From an uncultured Bradyrhizobium sp. (lineage in GTDB: Bacteria > Pseudomonadota > Alphaproteobacteria > Rhizobiales > Xanthobacteraceae): a stretch of DNA of 64,000 bases. The notes below the pieces were generated by a model. It was given only the letters and a program-made list of their open reading frames with translations, made no database searches and was not told the DNA's origin. Shown here piece after piece: positions 55,301 through 63,857 of this stretch (position 1 is the stretch's first letter; each line of letters starts with the position of its first letter). A program made the position numbers and the translations under genes. The stretch is taken from positions 1 through 64,000 of the forward strand of contig NZ_CAKZJO010000051.1 in assembly GCF_936943645.1 (NCBI RefSeq), given 5' to 3'.

Positions 55301-56414
55301 GGAACAGCGGCTGGCGGGACAAATCGCGGTGAGGCTGCAGCGCCTCCACCAGCCTTTCGAGCGGCACATCCTGGTTTTCATAGGCGGAAAGTGTCGTTTC
55401 CTTCACCCGCCGCAGCAATTCGCGAAAGCTGGGATCGTCCGACACATCCGTACGCATGACGAGCATGTTCACGAAGCAACCCACCATGGCTTCCAGCTCC
55501 GGCAGCCCGCGACCAGCGAAGGGAGAGCCAACAAGAATGTCCCGTTGCCCGCTATAGCGCGCCAGCAGCACCGAAAACGCCGCCAGGAACACCATATACG
55601 GTGTCGCCTTCTCTCGACGCGCGAGGACGCGCAGGTCGGATGAAAGCTGTGGCGTCAGGCTGAAGCCGCGGCTTGCTCCTCGAAAACTCTGCATCTGAGG
55701 CCGGGTGCGATCGGTCGGCAGCGCCAGTGCCTGCGGCGCGCCTGCCAGCTGCCGCTTCCAGTACGCCAGCTGCCGCGTCTGCACGTCGCCCCGAAGCCAT
55801 TCGCGTTGCCAAAGCGCGTAATCCGCGTATTGAACCGGCAGGCTCTCCAGAGGCGACACTCGTCCCTCCACTCGGGCTGCATAGAGCGCCGTCACCTCAG
55901 CAAACATCACGCCGATCGACCAAGCATCCGATATGATGTGATGCATGTTGACGAGCACGATATGCCGGTTCTGGGTCAATCGAAGCAGCGTGACGCGGAA
56001 GAGCGGCCCGGCCGACAGGTCAAACAAGCGCCGTCCATCCTCCGACATCAAACGCCCGGTCGCCGCCCGCTGCTCGTCGTCCCCAAGCGTGGAGAGATCG
56101 ACCGCGTCGAGGCGGAAAGCTCCGGCCTCGTCGACCACCTGAAAGCCGCGGCCGTCCACTGTCTCGAACTTGGTGCGGAGGCTTTCGTGACGTCGCACGA
56201 CGTCTCCGAAACTCAGCTCCAGAGCAACGACATCCAACGCCCCTTCGAGTTGCAGCATCCAGGGCATGTTGTAAGCCGCGCCCACCAGCCCAAGCTGCTC
56301 GAGGAACCATAGCCCTTCCTGCGCGTGGGACAGCGGCACCCGACTGCCCGGCGAGCGCACTGTCAGTGGCGGAGGATCCGTCAGTTCGAGGGGTGGAGAA
56401 TGGATATCCGACAT
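52386..56414 (-). CDS. Nonribosomal peptide synthetase, C-A-T-TE (NRPS2)
   Basis: Terminal NRPS of about 1342 residues. Condensation domain at about 20-440, with the active-site motif HHIISDAW near 158 (Ala in place of the usual Gly). Adenylation domain at about 480-985: YTSGSTGRPKGVM near 640, FDIAGLEL near 685, NVYGPTETTIW, YRTGDLGRL and NGKLDRGSLP. Carrier domain with Ser1046 in FELGGHSLLA. Thioesterase with Ser1173 in GWSFGGILAY, Asp in LIDALYG and His near 1318 in GTHHSML, so it should release the product. Reading the specificity pocket by hand gives D-I-L-Q-L-G-V-I-W-K, which I recall as close to glycine codes; treat as tentative. Start may be GTG 56417 or ATG 56414. Third gene of the operon, 44 bases after the monooxygenase. 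Confidence 0.92.
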   Translation of the reverse strand: MSDIHSPPLELTDPPPLTVRSPGSRVPLSHAQEGLWFLEQLGLVGAAYNMPWMLQLEGALDVVALELSFGDVVRRHESLRTKFETVDGRGFQVVDEAGAFRLDAVDLSTLGDDEQRAATGRLMSEDGRRLFDLSAGPLFRVTLLRLTQNRHIVLVNMHHIISDAWSIGVMFAEVTALYAARVEGRVSPLESLPVQYADYALWQREWLRGDVQTRQLAYWKRQLAGAPQALALPTDRTRPQMQSFRGASRGFSLTPQLSSDLRVLARREKATPYMVFLAAFSVLLARYSGQRDILVGSPFAGRGLPELEAMVGCFVNMLVMRTDVSDDPSFRELLRRVKETTLSAYENQDVPLERLVEALQPHRDLSRQPLFQVALILLNVPPAQLDLPGLRVSQVATEHVTTRFDLSLTLYEVPSGVRGWLEYASDLFDDDTIARLVGHFENLLGAIVADPDQRVSELKLLNALEHSHLITEWNATTVDYPAGKCVGELFVEQVGRTPHAVAVASGAHELTYRELNVRSNCLAHHLRGLGVKPDDRVAICARRGVEMLVALLAVLKAGGAYVPMDPAFPIKRLADMMADCAPRAILSDAETMEILEGHTGDLPVIDLANETLWTNGHRSNIRPEGVGLRPESLAYVIYTSGSTGRPKGVMVEHRSLVNLLTSMSELVGMNPADRLLSVTTVSFDIAGLELLMPLLVGARVVIADRQTSSDPRRMMDLLLREQITVLQATPASWRALIESGWVGEPRLRALCGGEAMTADLADQLLRRTSACWNVYGPTETTIWSSAHAIEETAYPSSVVPIGRPISNTRIYVLDEHRAPVPIGVVGEIYIAGTGVARGYLNRPELTGERFVTEPFATDPDARMYRTGDLGRLLPDGSIEYLGRNDFQVKLRGYRIELGEIEAALMGHASVRQAVVVARQDRADDPRLVAYVVENDGTSAGRQGGRERRSTAMSTLSDDLRTHLQNHLPDYMVPSTFVVLDALPLTLNGKLDRGSLPAPSGHSRTSRAYEAPRGRLEKMLAQTWSEFLEIDRVGRDDNFFELGGHSLLAVRLVNELGRRGTDISLARLFASPTIALLAREQAGIDNRSRDGAAMTLRAEGSGAPLFLAPDLFNQMIYGPILTRHLRGGFPVYGLTMSQVGTASARTIEAIAGSLVRTIRSIHPCGPYRLAGWSFGGILAYEITRQLVDEKETVQFLGLIDALYGRPSSPSKTSDVAFLRNYIGSRTGGRMLQSDFRSMVLECRERALLPWSSTEEDVRYMIAQSRTRERAGSKYIGAAIPIALQLFTAAENPLDDRLYGWDRIVQAPRIHKTVVQGTHHSMLQSPYVASLGKVFSDAILLPAG

Positions 56415-56461
56415 CACTCGCAGTTCACGCTGATTGTCCGAACGAAGGCGTGCTCTTCGGC

Positions 56462-57442
56462 TCAGAACAAGCCGCTTGCTTGCAGCGCCTTACCCACATG
56501 CCGCATCTCGGCTTCGTCAGCGATCATGTCGAGCATGATCGTCGTCAGGCCCTGGGCGGCGAAAGTTCTGAGCTTTTCACCGATCTCCGCATAGCTGCCG
56601 ACCAGATAAGGACAATCCGCCTGGAATGTGAGAAACGGCAATAGCCAATACCCGTTGTGTTGCATCTCGGCCGTCTGTCCCTCAAAAAGCCGCCGCTTCC
56701 ACACCGAATCCGTGTTCTCCATCGTAAGCGTGAGCAGTTCGCGACCTTCTGCACTGTCGCTGAAGCGCTCACGCGCGGCCCGACGCGCGGCGTCACGGCC
56801 CTGCCTTGCAAAGATCCCGAAGTTCAAGCCGGGTGCGCTGATGCCGCGGTCGTGATCCGGCGGCAGCATCTGCATCTTGATGCAGCCGGCTTCAGCGGCA
56901 ATGCGCTGGGCGGCGTCGGATTGGCCGGCGATCAGGAATTCAGGCAGCAGGTCGGCCGGAGGCCGGTAGTGAAGATGCAGGCCGGACGCCGTGTAGAAGT
57001 TTCCGCGAAAATCGATCGGGCGGGAGCTTTCAAGCAGCAGGCGGACCAGTTTGATGAACTCGCCCAGCCTGACATACCGGTCAGCGTGCGCACATTGGTC
57101 GCCCAGCGCCTGCAAGTCGCTCACAGCGGTACCGGTGATCATATTCAGATACAGTTTGCGCCCATAAAGCTGCGCAAAGGACGACACCAACTTGGCCGCG
57201 GTGAAAGGATGCATGTAGACGGGGTTGACTGCGATCAACGGCGAGCTGCGCTTTGTCTGGGCCACGATGTGCTGCGCCATCGCCCAAGGCTGGACGAACA
57301 CGTCATTGCCTTCGAACAGCAGGAGTCCCGCGAGACCATGGAGATCCGCAAAACGCGCGACGTGCATCAATTCGTCGACATATTTGCCGGGGTCCCGATT
57401 GCGCGAAATGGCGGGAAAGACGCGAAGCCTTGCATTGTTCAT
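56462..57442 (-). CDS. Luciferase-like (LLM) flavin-dependent monooxygenase
   Basis: LLM-class flavin-dependent oxidoreductase of 326 residues, TIM-barrel type, related to alkanesulfonate monooxygenases. Visible family features: MHVARFADLHGLAGLLLFEG at the N-terminus, PLIAVNPVYMHPFTAAKLVSSFAQLYGRKLYLNMITG in the core, and PEFLIAGQSDAAQRIAAEAG. It should use reduced flavin and oxygen to oxidise a substrate. Sitting between two NRPS genes on the same strand, it probably modifies the peptide, its carrier-bound intermediate or a building block, for instance by N- or C-hydroxylation; the target is unknown. AGGAG seven bases upstream of the ATG, 182 bases after NRPS1. Confidence 0.87.
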   Translation of the reverse strand: MNNARLRVFPAISRNRDPGKYVDELMHVARFADLHGLAGLLLFEGNDVFVQPWAMAQHIVAQTKRSSPLIAVNPVYMHPFTAAKLVSSFAQLYGRKLYLNMITGTAVSDLQALGDQCAHADRYVRLGEFIKLVRLLLESSRPIDFRGNFYTASGLHLHYRPPADLLPEFLIAGQSDAAQRIAAEAGCIKMQMLPPDHDRGISAPGLNFGIFARQGRDAARRAARERFSDSAEGRELLTLTMENTDSVWKRRLFEGQTAEMQHNGYWLLPFLTFQADCPYLVGSYAEIGEKLRTFAAQGLTTIMLDMIADEAEMRHVGKALQASGLF

Positions 57443-57561
57443 CTAGGCGCTCCTGGACCGCGCGGCGAGAAGCGTCGAACGCGAACCGCGCCGCGCGATC
57501 CGGCTGCGCCGGCGGCAGGATCCCGCGCATACGCTCCGAACTCGTCGGGATTCGAGAACAT
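57439..57561 (-). CDS. Candidate 40-residue leader/small protein in the NRPS operon
   Basis: Short frame starting MFSNPDEFGAYARDPAAGA and ending in a basic, Pro/Gly-rich tail. GGAG lies six bases upstream of its ATG and its stop codon overlaps the ATG of the monooxygenase gene (ATGA), the arrangement of translationally coupled genes. Not recognised as any family. Against it: short frames are common in this GC-rich DNA, third-position GC is only about 62 percent, and another frame (57443-57601, 52 codons, Arg-rich) also ends exactly before the monooxygenase. Confidence 0.25.
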   Translation of the reverse strand: MFSNPDEFGAYARDPAAGAAGSRGAVRVRRFSPRGPGAPR

Positions 57562-57624
57562 CGAGCGCTCCGCTATCGAGGCCGATCCGTTCGTGCGCCA
57601 TGCTCCCGCCCCAAACGCCTAATC

Positions 57625-60600
57625 CTAAGCATCCGGCATCTGCTCGATCGCTTTCTTCCTGCCGGCTTTCGCCTTTAACTTGCCGGACTGCGCGACCGGC
57701 GAGCCGATGCCTGTTCCCGCATTGCGAATAGCCTCCTGAAGCTCGCGCTTACGGCGTGCGAGCAGGTTCCTCACATCGTCTTCCTGCTCGGCCGTCATTT
57801 CGTCCCGCGCAAACGATAGTGCGGCCGGACTACTTTGCTCATCTTTTGGAAGCAATGCAGCTTCAGTGATCACCTCTACACCGCGGGCCTCGTCGACGCG
57901 TTTGGCGAGTGCTTCGATCGTTGGCAGATCGAAGATCGTGCGGATCGGCAGCGTCACTCCGAATGCCTGCTTGATGCGAGCCATCGCACGGCCCGCCAGC
58001 AAGGAATGACCGCCGAGATCGAAGAAATCGTCGGAGACCTTGATATCGCTCACTTTCAGCAGGTCAGCCCAGATCTCGCGGATGGCCTTCTCGGTGGAAC
58101 GGGACGGCTCGACCGCCGGAGGCACGATAATCGGTTCCGATCGCGGAGACGCTGCGATGGCTGCGCGATCGACCTTGCCGTGCCCATTGAGGGGCATGCG
58201 CTCCAAAAACAGGAAGACCGACGGCACCGCTTGGCTTGGCAGCCTGGCTTTGAGAAATTCGCGCAGTTCGGTCGCGCTCGGTTGATGCGCGCCCGTGGCA
58301 ACGACATGGGCAATCAGCTTGATATCGCCGCTTGCCTCACGGCGCGGCTCGATCACCGCGGCGCCGATCCGTGGATGATCCAGGAGGACATGCTCGATTT
58401 CCTTGAGCTCGACGCGATAGCCGCGGACCTTGACCTGCTGATCAGCCCGACCGAGACACTCCAGGGTTCCATCCACGCGCCAGCGCGCAAGGTCACCCGT
58501 ACGATAGAGCCGCGCATGTGCACGATCACTGAAAGGATCGCGCTGAAAACGCGCGCTGGTCTGCTCGTTGTCTCCAATGTAGCCGCGGCCCACGCCGTCG
58601 CCGCCGACATATAGCTCGCCGGTCACGCCGATGGGCAATGGCCGCAACCCGCCGTCAAGAACATAGAGTTGGACATTCGGGAGCGGGCGACCGACGGACA
58701 CGACGGACCCAGTTGGCGCCGCAACCAAGCGATGCAGCGAAACATCGTCGGAGCATTCCGATGCGCCGTAGGCATTGATCACCGGCACGCCTGGAAAGTG
58801 CTGGAACCAGCTCCGGCAGACATCGGCCGGGAGCGGTTCGCCTGTCGAGATCAACAACCGAAGGCCCGCAAAGGCACGGTAAATTGCGGTCTCATTCACC
58901 CGCTCGAGGATCAACCTGAGGAGCGATGGAACGATCTGCAGGACCGTGACGCCTTCACGGTGCATCTCCTGTGCAAGCGACAGGGGATCCTGAACCACCG
59001 CGTCTGCGCAGATGTGGACACGGGCGCCAGCGGTCAATCCGGCGAGGAACTGCCAGACCGAGATGACGAAGCTCTGTGGCGCCGTCTGAGCGATCACGTC
59101 CCTATTTGAGAGGGCGAGCTCGGACACCAGCGAAGCCAGGTGATTTGTCAGACCGCGCTGCTCGATCATCACGCCCTTCGGCGCGCCCGTCGAGCCGGAC
59201 GTGTAGATGAGGTAGGCAAGGCCCGATGGCGCTCTTGCTTTCATCGGCTTGCGCTGGCCGCGCCCTTTGATGTCGTCGAGCATCGCGCAGGGCAGACGAG
59301 CAGCCGAAGAGGCCGAAAATATCTCATCGAGCCGGCTGGCGCAGCCGCGCGAACTCAAGAGCAGTCGGGGTTGCGCCGACTGGAGGATTGCGGCAAGCCG
59401 CACGGCAGGCTGCGCCGGGTCCAAACAGAGAAACGCCGCGCCCGCACGCTGGACCGCGATCATTGCCGCAACCAGGTCGACGCTCCGCTCGGCGAGGAGC
59501 GCGACGATCATGTCCTCTCCGACGCCCTCCCGGGCCAGCCGCTGCGCGATGGCAAGGCTTCGGCTGGCGAGTTCGCGGTAGCTCGATTTGCCGGAGCTGT
59601 CGCTAGCAGCCGTCGTCCTGGGATCACGCGCCACCCGACGATCAAAGCGCTCGATGAAATTGCCACGTCGGGGAAGACTTGCTCCCTTCCATTCTTCGAG
59701 CAAGCGATGGCGCTCCACCGACTCGATCAAAGGCAGGCGGGATATTTTCGTGTCGGGATCGGTCGCAATGCCCTGGAGCAGCGATTGGAAGTGTCCCGCC
59801 ATCCGGGCAATCGTGTCCGCGTCGAACAGATCGGTGGCGTATTCGAAGAATCCCGAGAACTGTCCGTTGGTCTCAAGGAGTTCGAGGGTGATATCGAACC
59901 GCGCGACCGCCGGGTCGATCTCGATCCGGTGCGTCGACAAGCCAGGGAAATGGCCGGCCTCGACGGCGGGGTTTTGCAGGATGAACATGATCTGAAACGG
60001 TGGACTGCCGTCCCGGCGCGACGCCTGGAGCGCGCGCAAAACCGCTTCGATGGGAATATCCTGGTTGCGATAGGCATCGAGCGTGACTCGGCGCACGCGT
60101 TGCAGCAGTTCGCTGAAACTCGGATCGCCTGAGAGATCCGTCCGCATGATCACGCTGTTGGCGAATATGCCGATCAGCGGCTCGGCCTCAATCTGGTTGC
60201 GATTGGCGATCAGCGAGCCCGTCGCCACGTCCTCATGGCCCGTGTATCGACAGAGCAGACACTGGAACGCGGCCAGCAGCATCATGAACGGCGTGACGCT
60301 GTGCTGCTGGCCAAGCGCCTTGACCGCTGCCGACAATACACGCGGAATTTTGATGTAGTGCCTGGCACCGCGACCCGTCCAGCTCTCGCCACGCGGGCGG
60401 TCCGTGCGAAGCGGCAGCGTCGTCACACCATCAAGCTGCTTGCGCCAAAAGTCGAGCTGGTTGCTCGCCGCCTGCGTCTGCGCCCATGCCTGCTGCCAGC
60501 CGACATAGTCATGATACTGATGCGCCGGGCCGCGGACCGGCGACCGCTTGCCGCGTCGAGCGGCCGAATAGTGTTCTGCAAGCTCCTGCCACAATAGCCG

Positions 60601-62883
60601 CTGCGACCAGCCGTCTGTCGCGATGTGATGCAGAGTGACGATCAGAGCGTGATCTTTTGAATCAAACCGCAACAGCGTTGCCTTGAACGGCGGCTCTCGT
60701 TCGAGATCGAAACAATAGTGAGCAACCTTCATGGCCTCGCGCCGGATTGCGCCTGACCGCTTCCCGGCGACATAGCCGGCCAGCCTGATCTGTTCGAGCC
60801 GCGGAGAAAGGCGACCGACCTTCTGCACCGGCTCCCCATCGGCCTCTGCAAAGGTGGATCTCAGGATCTGATGACGCCGCGCGACGGCCGCGATGGCCGC
60901 CTCGAGTGCCTCCACGTCGAGCCGGCCCGACAACCTCGCCACTTCGACGACATTGTAATTGTATTTGGTCGAATCCAGCTTGCTGAGGATGTACATCCTC
61001 TGCTGCTGGAACGAGAGCGCTACGGCACCGCCACCGCTTGCGGCACGATGCCATTTGGGCGCCGCGTCACCGTGGCGCGCTGACGAGGCCTGCAGCCGGA
61101 CCGCCAACGCTGCGATCGTGCCGGCATCAAACACATCGCCGAACGTGAGATCGACTCCGAACTGTTCGCGCAAGCGCGACAGCACCTGCGTGACCGCAAG
61201 GGAATCGGCGCCGAGCGCAAAGAAATCCTGATCGACGCCGATCCCGTCCACTTCCAGGACCTTCGACCAGATCGCAGCGAGCTGGGCTTCCAGCTTCGAG
61301 CGAGGCGCGACGGCCGGCACCGTGGCCCCCGACGCAATCAGGCCGGGGAGCGCGCTTCGCGTGATCTTCCCGCTGGCGCCCTTGGGAATTTCATCGACGA
61401 TGTGGATCAGGCTCGGCACCTTGTAGGCGGCAAGCCGACTTGCCGCCAGTTGCCGCACCTGCTGCGGGGTGACGCTGGCGCCTGGCCTCAGCACCACGAC
61501 TGCTGCAACGTTCTCGCCGAGCTTGTCGTGCGGAACACCGAACGCTCCGGCCTCCAGCACGTCGGGATGGGTCAGCAGGGTTTCCTCGACCTCGAGCGGC
61601 GAGACCTTCTGCCCGCCCCGATTGATGACGTCCTTGATGCGGCCGACGATGAAGAGATAGCCGTCCTCGTCGAGAAAACCGAGATCGCCGGTGCGCAACC
61701 AGCCGTCCCGGAATGCGGCATCCGTCGCCTGCTGATCATTGTCGTAACCGCGCGTGATCGTCGGCCCTCGCAGCACGATCTCGCCATGCTGGCCGCTCGC
61801 CTGCTCGCGTCCGTTGCCATCCATGATCGCGATATCAGGACCGGCAGCCACGCCGACCGAACCGGACTTGCGCCGATGACGCGGATTGGCGGCGATCTGG
61901 GATGCGGCTTCCGTCATGCCGTAGGTCTCGACGACGGGCACTGCAAACAGCGCTTCAAGCCGCTCCAGCGTTGCGGGAGCGAGCGAGGCCGACGCCGAGC
62001 GGATGATGCGCAAGGAACTCGGCTCTGCGGCGCGATCATCCGCAAGCGCAGCCGCCAGGACCGCGCGATGGATCGTCGGCACGGCCGTATACCAGGTCGG
62101 CTGCAATTCCCTCAACCAACCGAAGAAGGAGGCTCCGTCGAAGCTTTTCGTGCATATGACGCTCGATCCGGCGGCAAGTGCAGTCAAAAGCCCCGAGATC
62201 AAGCCGTGCGCATGAAAGAGCGGAAGGACGTTCAAGAGGCGGTCGGCCGCCGTGAGAGACAAAACGGCTCCCGCATTGACGGCTGAAAGACAGACGCTTG
62301 CTTGGGTGAGCGGCACCATCTTGGGACGCGCGGCAGTGCCGGAGGTGAGAAGAACGAAAGCATCGTCATCGGGGCCGATTTCTCCAGTTGCTACTCCTGC
62401 AGTGCGAGTGCTGCCCGTTAGCTCAAAATCGGCCGCCCTGACTTGCAAACCAACGTCGAGAACCGGAATTCCCAACGACTGCGCAACATTTCGGCTCGCG
62501 GGCTTCGCGTCGCCGCTGGTGACGAGCGCTGCCAGTCTCAAATCGGCAAAGTAGCGCTGCAGTTCGTCAGGCGTAAAATCCGGATTGATTGGAACACAAA
62601 CGGCCGCAGCGGCTATCACAACCAGTGCAAGAGCGTTATCAGCACCACGCGGAAGCACAACCGCAACGCGATGATGACTGGCAACGCCAAACTGCCGCAG
62701 CTGTCGGCGGACGCGCTCCGCACAAACCCAGAGCTCGGCGTAACTGACAGAATTTCCAGCCGAATCCATGATAGCGTTTTGCGCGGGAGTCGTCCGTGCA
62801 TAAAACGCGAGTAGACCAGCAATGCTGGAGAACGCTTCTCGATCCACCGGGGATCGCTGCGACGATGAGACTCGAGCGGCCAA
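57625..62883 (-). CDS. Nonribosomal peptide synthetase with N-terminal acyl ligase: A-T-C-A-T (NRPS1)
   Basis: Loading and first elongation NRPS, 1752 residues. (1) Acyl-CoA-ligase-like domain, about 15-520: LLTSGTAARPKMVPL near 177, VLPLFHAHGL, ETYGMTEA, GWLRTGDLGFLDEDGY and GASGKITRSALP; resembles fatty-acid or oxalate ligases more than amino-acid domains. (2) Carrier, Ser561 in FFALGADSLAV. (3) Condensation, about 630-1060, intact HHIATDG near 752. (4) Adenylation, about 1085-1565: YTSGSTGAPKGVM near 1228, ASECSDDVS; SFVISVWQF has Val1273 where the amino-binding Asp is expected. (5) Carrier, Ser1627 in FDLGGHSLLA, then a charged 100-residue tail. Start TTG 62883 with AAGG seven bases upstream. 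First gene of the operon, 68 bases from the divergent methyltransferase. Confidence 0.9.
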   Translation of the reverse strand: MAARVSSSQRSPVDREAFSSIAGLLAFYARTTPAQNAIMDSAGNSVSYAELWVCAERVRRQLRQFGVASHHRVAVVLPRGADNALALVVIAAAAVCVPINPDFTPDELQRYFADLRLAALVTSGDAKPASRNVAQSLGIPVLDVGLQVRAADFELTGSTRTAGVATGEIGPDDDAFVLLTSGTAARPKMVPLTQASVCLSAVNAGAVLSLTAADRLLNVLPLFHAHGLISGLLTALAAGSSVICTKSFDGASFFGWLRELQPTWYTAVPTIHRAVLAAALADDRAAEPSSLRIIRSASASLAPATLERLEALFAVPVVETYGMTEAASQIAANPRHRRKSGSVGVAAGPDIAIMDGNGREQASGQHGEIVLRGPTITRGYDNDQQATDAAFRDGWLRTGDLGFLDEDGYLFIVGRIKDVINRGGQKVSPLEVEETLLTHPDVLEAGAFGVPHDKLGENVAAVVVLRPGASVTPQQVRQLAASRLAAYKVPSLIHIVDEIPKGASGKITRSALPGLIASGATVPAVAPRSKLEAQLAAIWSKVLEVDGIGVDQDFFALGADSLAVTQVLSRLREQFGVDLTFGDVFDAGTIAALAVRLQASSARHGDAAPKWHRAASGGGAVALSFQQQRMYILSKLDSTKYNYNVVEVARLSGRLDVEALEAAIAAVARRHQILRSTFAEADGEPVQKVGRLSPRLEQIRLAGYVAGKRSGAIRREAMKVAHYCFDLEREPPFKATLLRFDSKDHALIVTLHHIATDGWSQRLLWQELAEHYSAARRGKRSPVRGPAHQYHDYVGWQQAWAQTQAASNQLDFWRKQLDGVTTLPLRTDRPRGESWTGRGARHYIKIPRVLSAAVKALGQQHSVTPFMMLLAAFQCLLCRYTGHEDVATGSLIANRNQIEAEPLIGIFANSVIMRTDLSGDPSFSELLQRVRRVTLDAYRNQDIPIEAVLRALQASRRDGSPPFQIMFILQNPAVEAGHFPGLSTHRIEIDPAVARFDITLELLETNGQFSGFFEYATDLFDADTIARMAGHFQSLLQGIATDPDTKISRLPLIESVERHRLLEEWKGASLPRRGNFIERFDRRVARDPRTTAASDSSGKSSYRELASRSLAIAQRLAREGVGEDMIVALLAERSVDLVAAMIAVQRAGAAFLCLDPAQPAVRLAAILQSAQPRLLLSSRGCASRLDEIFSASSAARLPCAMLDDIKGRGQRKPMKARAPSGLAYLIYTSGSTGAPKGVMIEQRGLTNHLASLVSELALSNRDVIAQTAPQSFVISVWQFLAGLTAGARVHICADAVVQDPLSLAQEMHREGVTVLQIVPSLLRLILERVNETAIYRAFAGLRLLISTGEPLPADVCRSWFQHFPGVPVINAYGASECSDDVSLHRLVAAPTGSVVSVGRPLPNVQLYVLDGGLRPLPIGVTGELYVGGDGVGRGYIGDNEQTSARFQRDPFSDRAHARLYRTGDLARWRVDGTLECLGRADQQVKVRGYRVELKEIEHVLLDHPRIGAAVIEPRREASGDIKLIAHVVATGAHQPSATELREFLKARLPSQAVPSVFLFLERMPLNGHGKVDRAAIAASPRSEPIIVPPAVEPSRSTEKAIREIWADLLKVSDIKVSDDFFDLGGHSLLAGRAMARIKQAFGVTLPIRTIFDLPTIEALAKRVDEARGVEVITEAALLPKDEQSSPAALSFARDEMTAEQEDDVRNLLARRKRELQEAIRNAGTGIGSPVAQSGKLKAKAGRKKAIEQMPDA

Positions 62884-62951
62884 GGTGATGCCTTTTTTCT
62901 GGGCCTGAGCTATCGTGCACGACGATATCGTCAGTGATTGGAAGAAGCAAG

Positions 62952-63746
62952 ATGAGCGACATCGCCGCTACGCGAAAACGTTACGTCGCGCAGATCAAGA
63001 AGCGCGGACGAGTTTCCTCGTCGCGATTGCTTGATGCGTTCGCATCTGTTTCGCGCGAACACTTTGCTGGCCCTGGGCCTTGGCGGGTGCGGGCCTCGGA
63101 AGGTCGCGAATATCAGACGACGCCAGACGCCGATCCGGTCCATCTCTACGATGACGTGCTGGTCGCGATCGACGAAAGCCGAAGGCTGCACACCGGCCTT
63201 CCCAGCCTCTGGGCCAATCTGTTCGAAATTCTCGATATCAAGGCCGGCGAGCGGGTTGTCCAAATCGGGTGCGGTCTCGGCTATTTCTCGGCGATCCTGT
63301 CCGAACTTGTCGGCCCGCATGGCAAGGTCCTCGCGATCGACTGCGAAAAGGAGTTTGTCGCCCAAGCAAGAGCGAACCTACGCGGCTACAGGAATGTCCG
63401 CGCCTTATGCACCGATGCGTGCCGCAATGTCGGGGAACCGGCGGACGTCATCGTGGTTCACGCCGGCTTCACGCACCCCCACCCGCTCTGGCTGCAGTCG
63501 CTTCGCCTTGACGGACGGCTCCTGGTGCCACTGACCAAACACAACCGCGAAGGAACAATCGTGAAGGTCACGCGAAAAGTTGATGGCTTTCACGCGGAAG
63601 CGGTTAGGCGTGTCGAGATATTCCCCTGCAAGGGACGCGGCGAGACCGAGCTGGACGAGCAAGTCGCCGATTGGTGGGAGCAGGCCTCCGTTCTCGCGCC
63701 GGTTCGCTTTCAGGCAATTGAACACGGCCTTCCTTCGGACAGTTGA
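62952..63746 (+). CDS. Protein-L-isoaspartate methyltransferase-like SAM methyltransferase
   Basis: Class I SAM methyltransferase of 264 residues related to protein-L-isoaspartate O-methyltransferase. Features: the N-terminal VSREHFAGPGPWRV and LYDDVLVAID segments match the isoaspartyl family layout; motif I is RVVQIGCGLGYFSAIL; acidic motif LAIDCEKEF follows. The canonical GQTIS loop is replaced by TGLPSLWANL, so the substrate may be different from damaged proteins. The ATG at 62952 has GGAAG upstream and is preferred to the GTG at 62934. It is divergent from NRPS1 with only 68 bases between, so the two may share regulation and it could methylate the peptide product; that is inference. Confidence 0.8.
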   Translation: MSDIAATRKRYVAQIKKRGRVSSSRLLDAFASVSREHFAGPGPWRVRASEGREYQTTPDADPVHLYDDVLVAIDESRRLHTGLPSLWANLFEILDIKAGERVVQIGCGLGYFSAILSELVGPHGKVLAIDCEKEFVAQARANLRGYRNVRALCTDACRNVGEPADVIVVHAGFTHPHPLWLQSLRLDGRLLVPLTKHNREGTIVKVTRKVDGFHAEAVRRVEIFPCKGRGETELDEQVADWWEQASVLAPVRFQAIEHGLPSDS

Positions 63747-63857
63747 AAGCTCACTCCACCGATTTGCCGATCCGATCGAGATTTCGCTTGCCTGTGCGCT
63801 CGGCTTGGATTTCAATTCGCGTAGGGATTGTGGCGCGGTCTGAGCAGGGGATCAACC

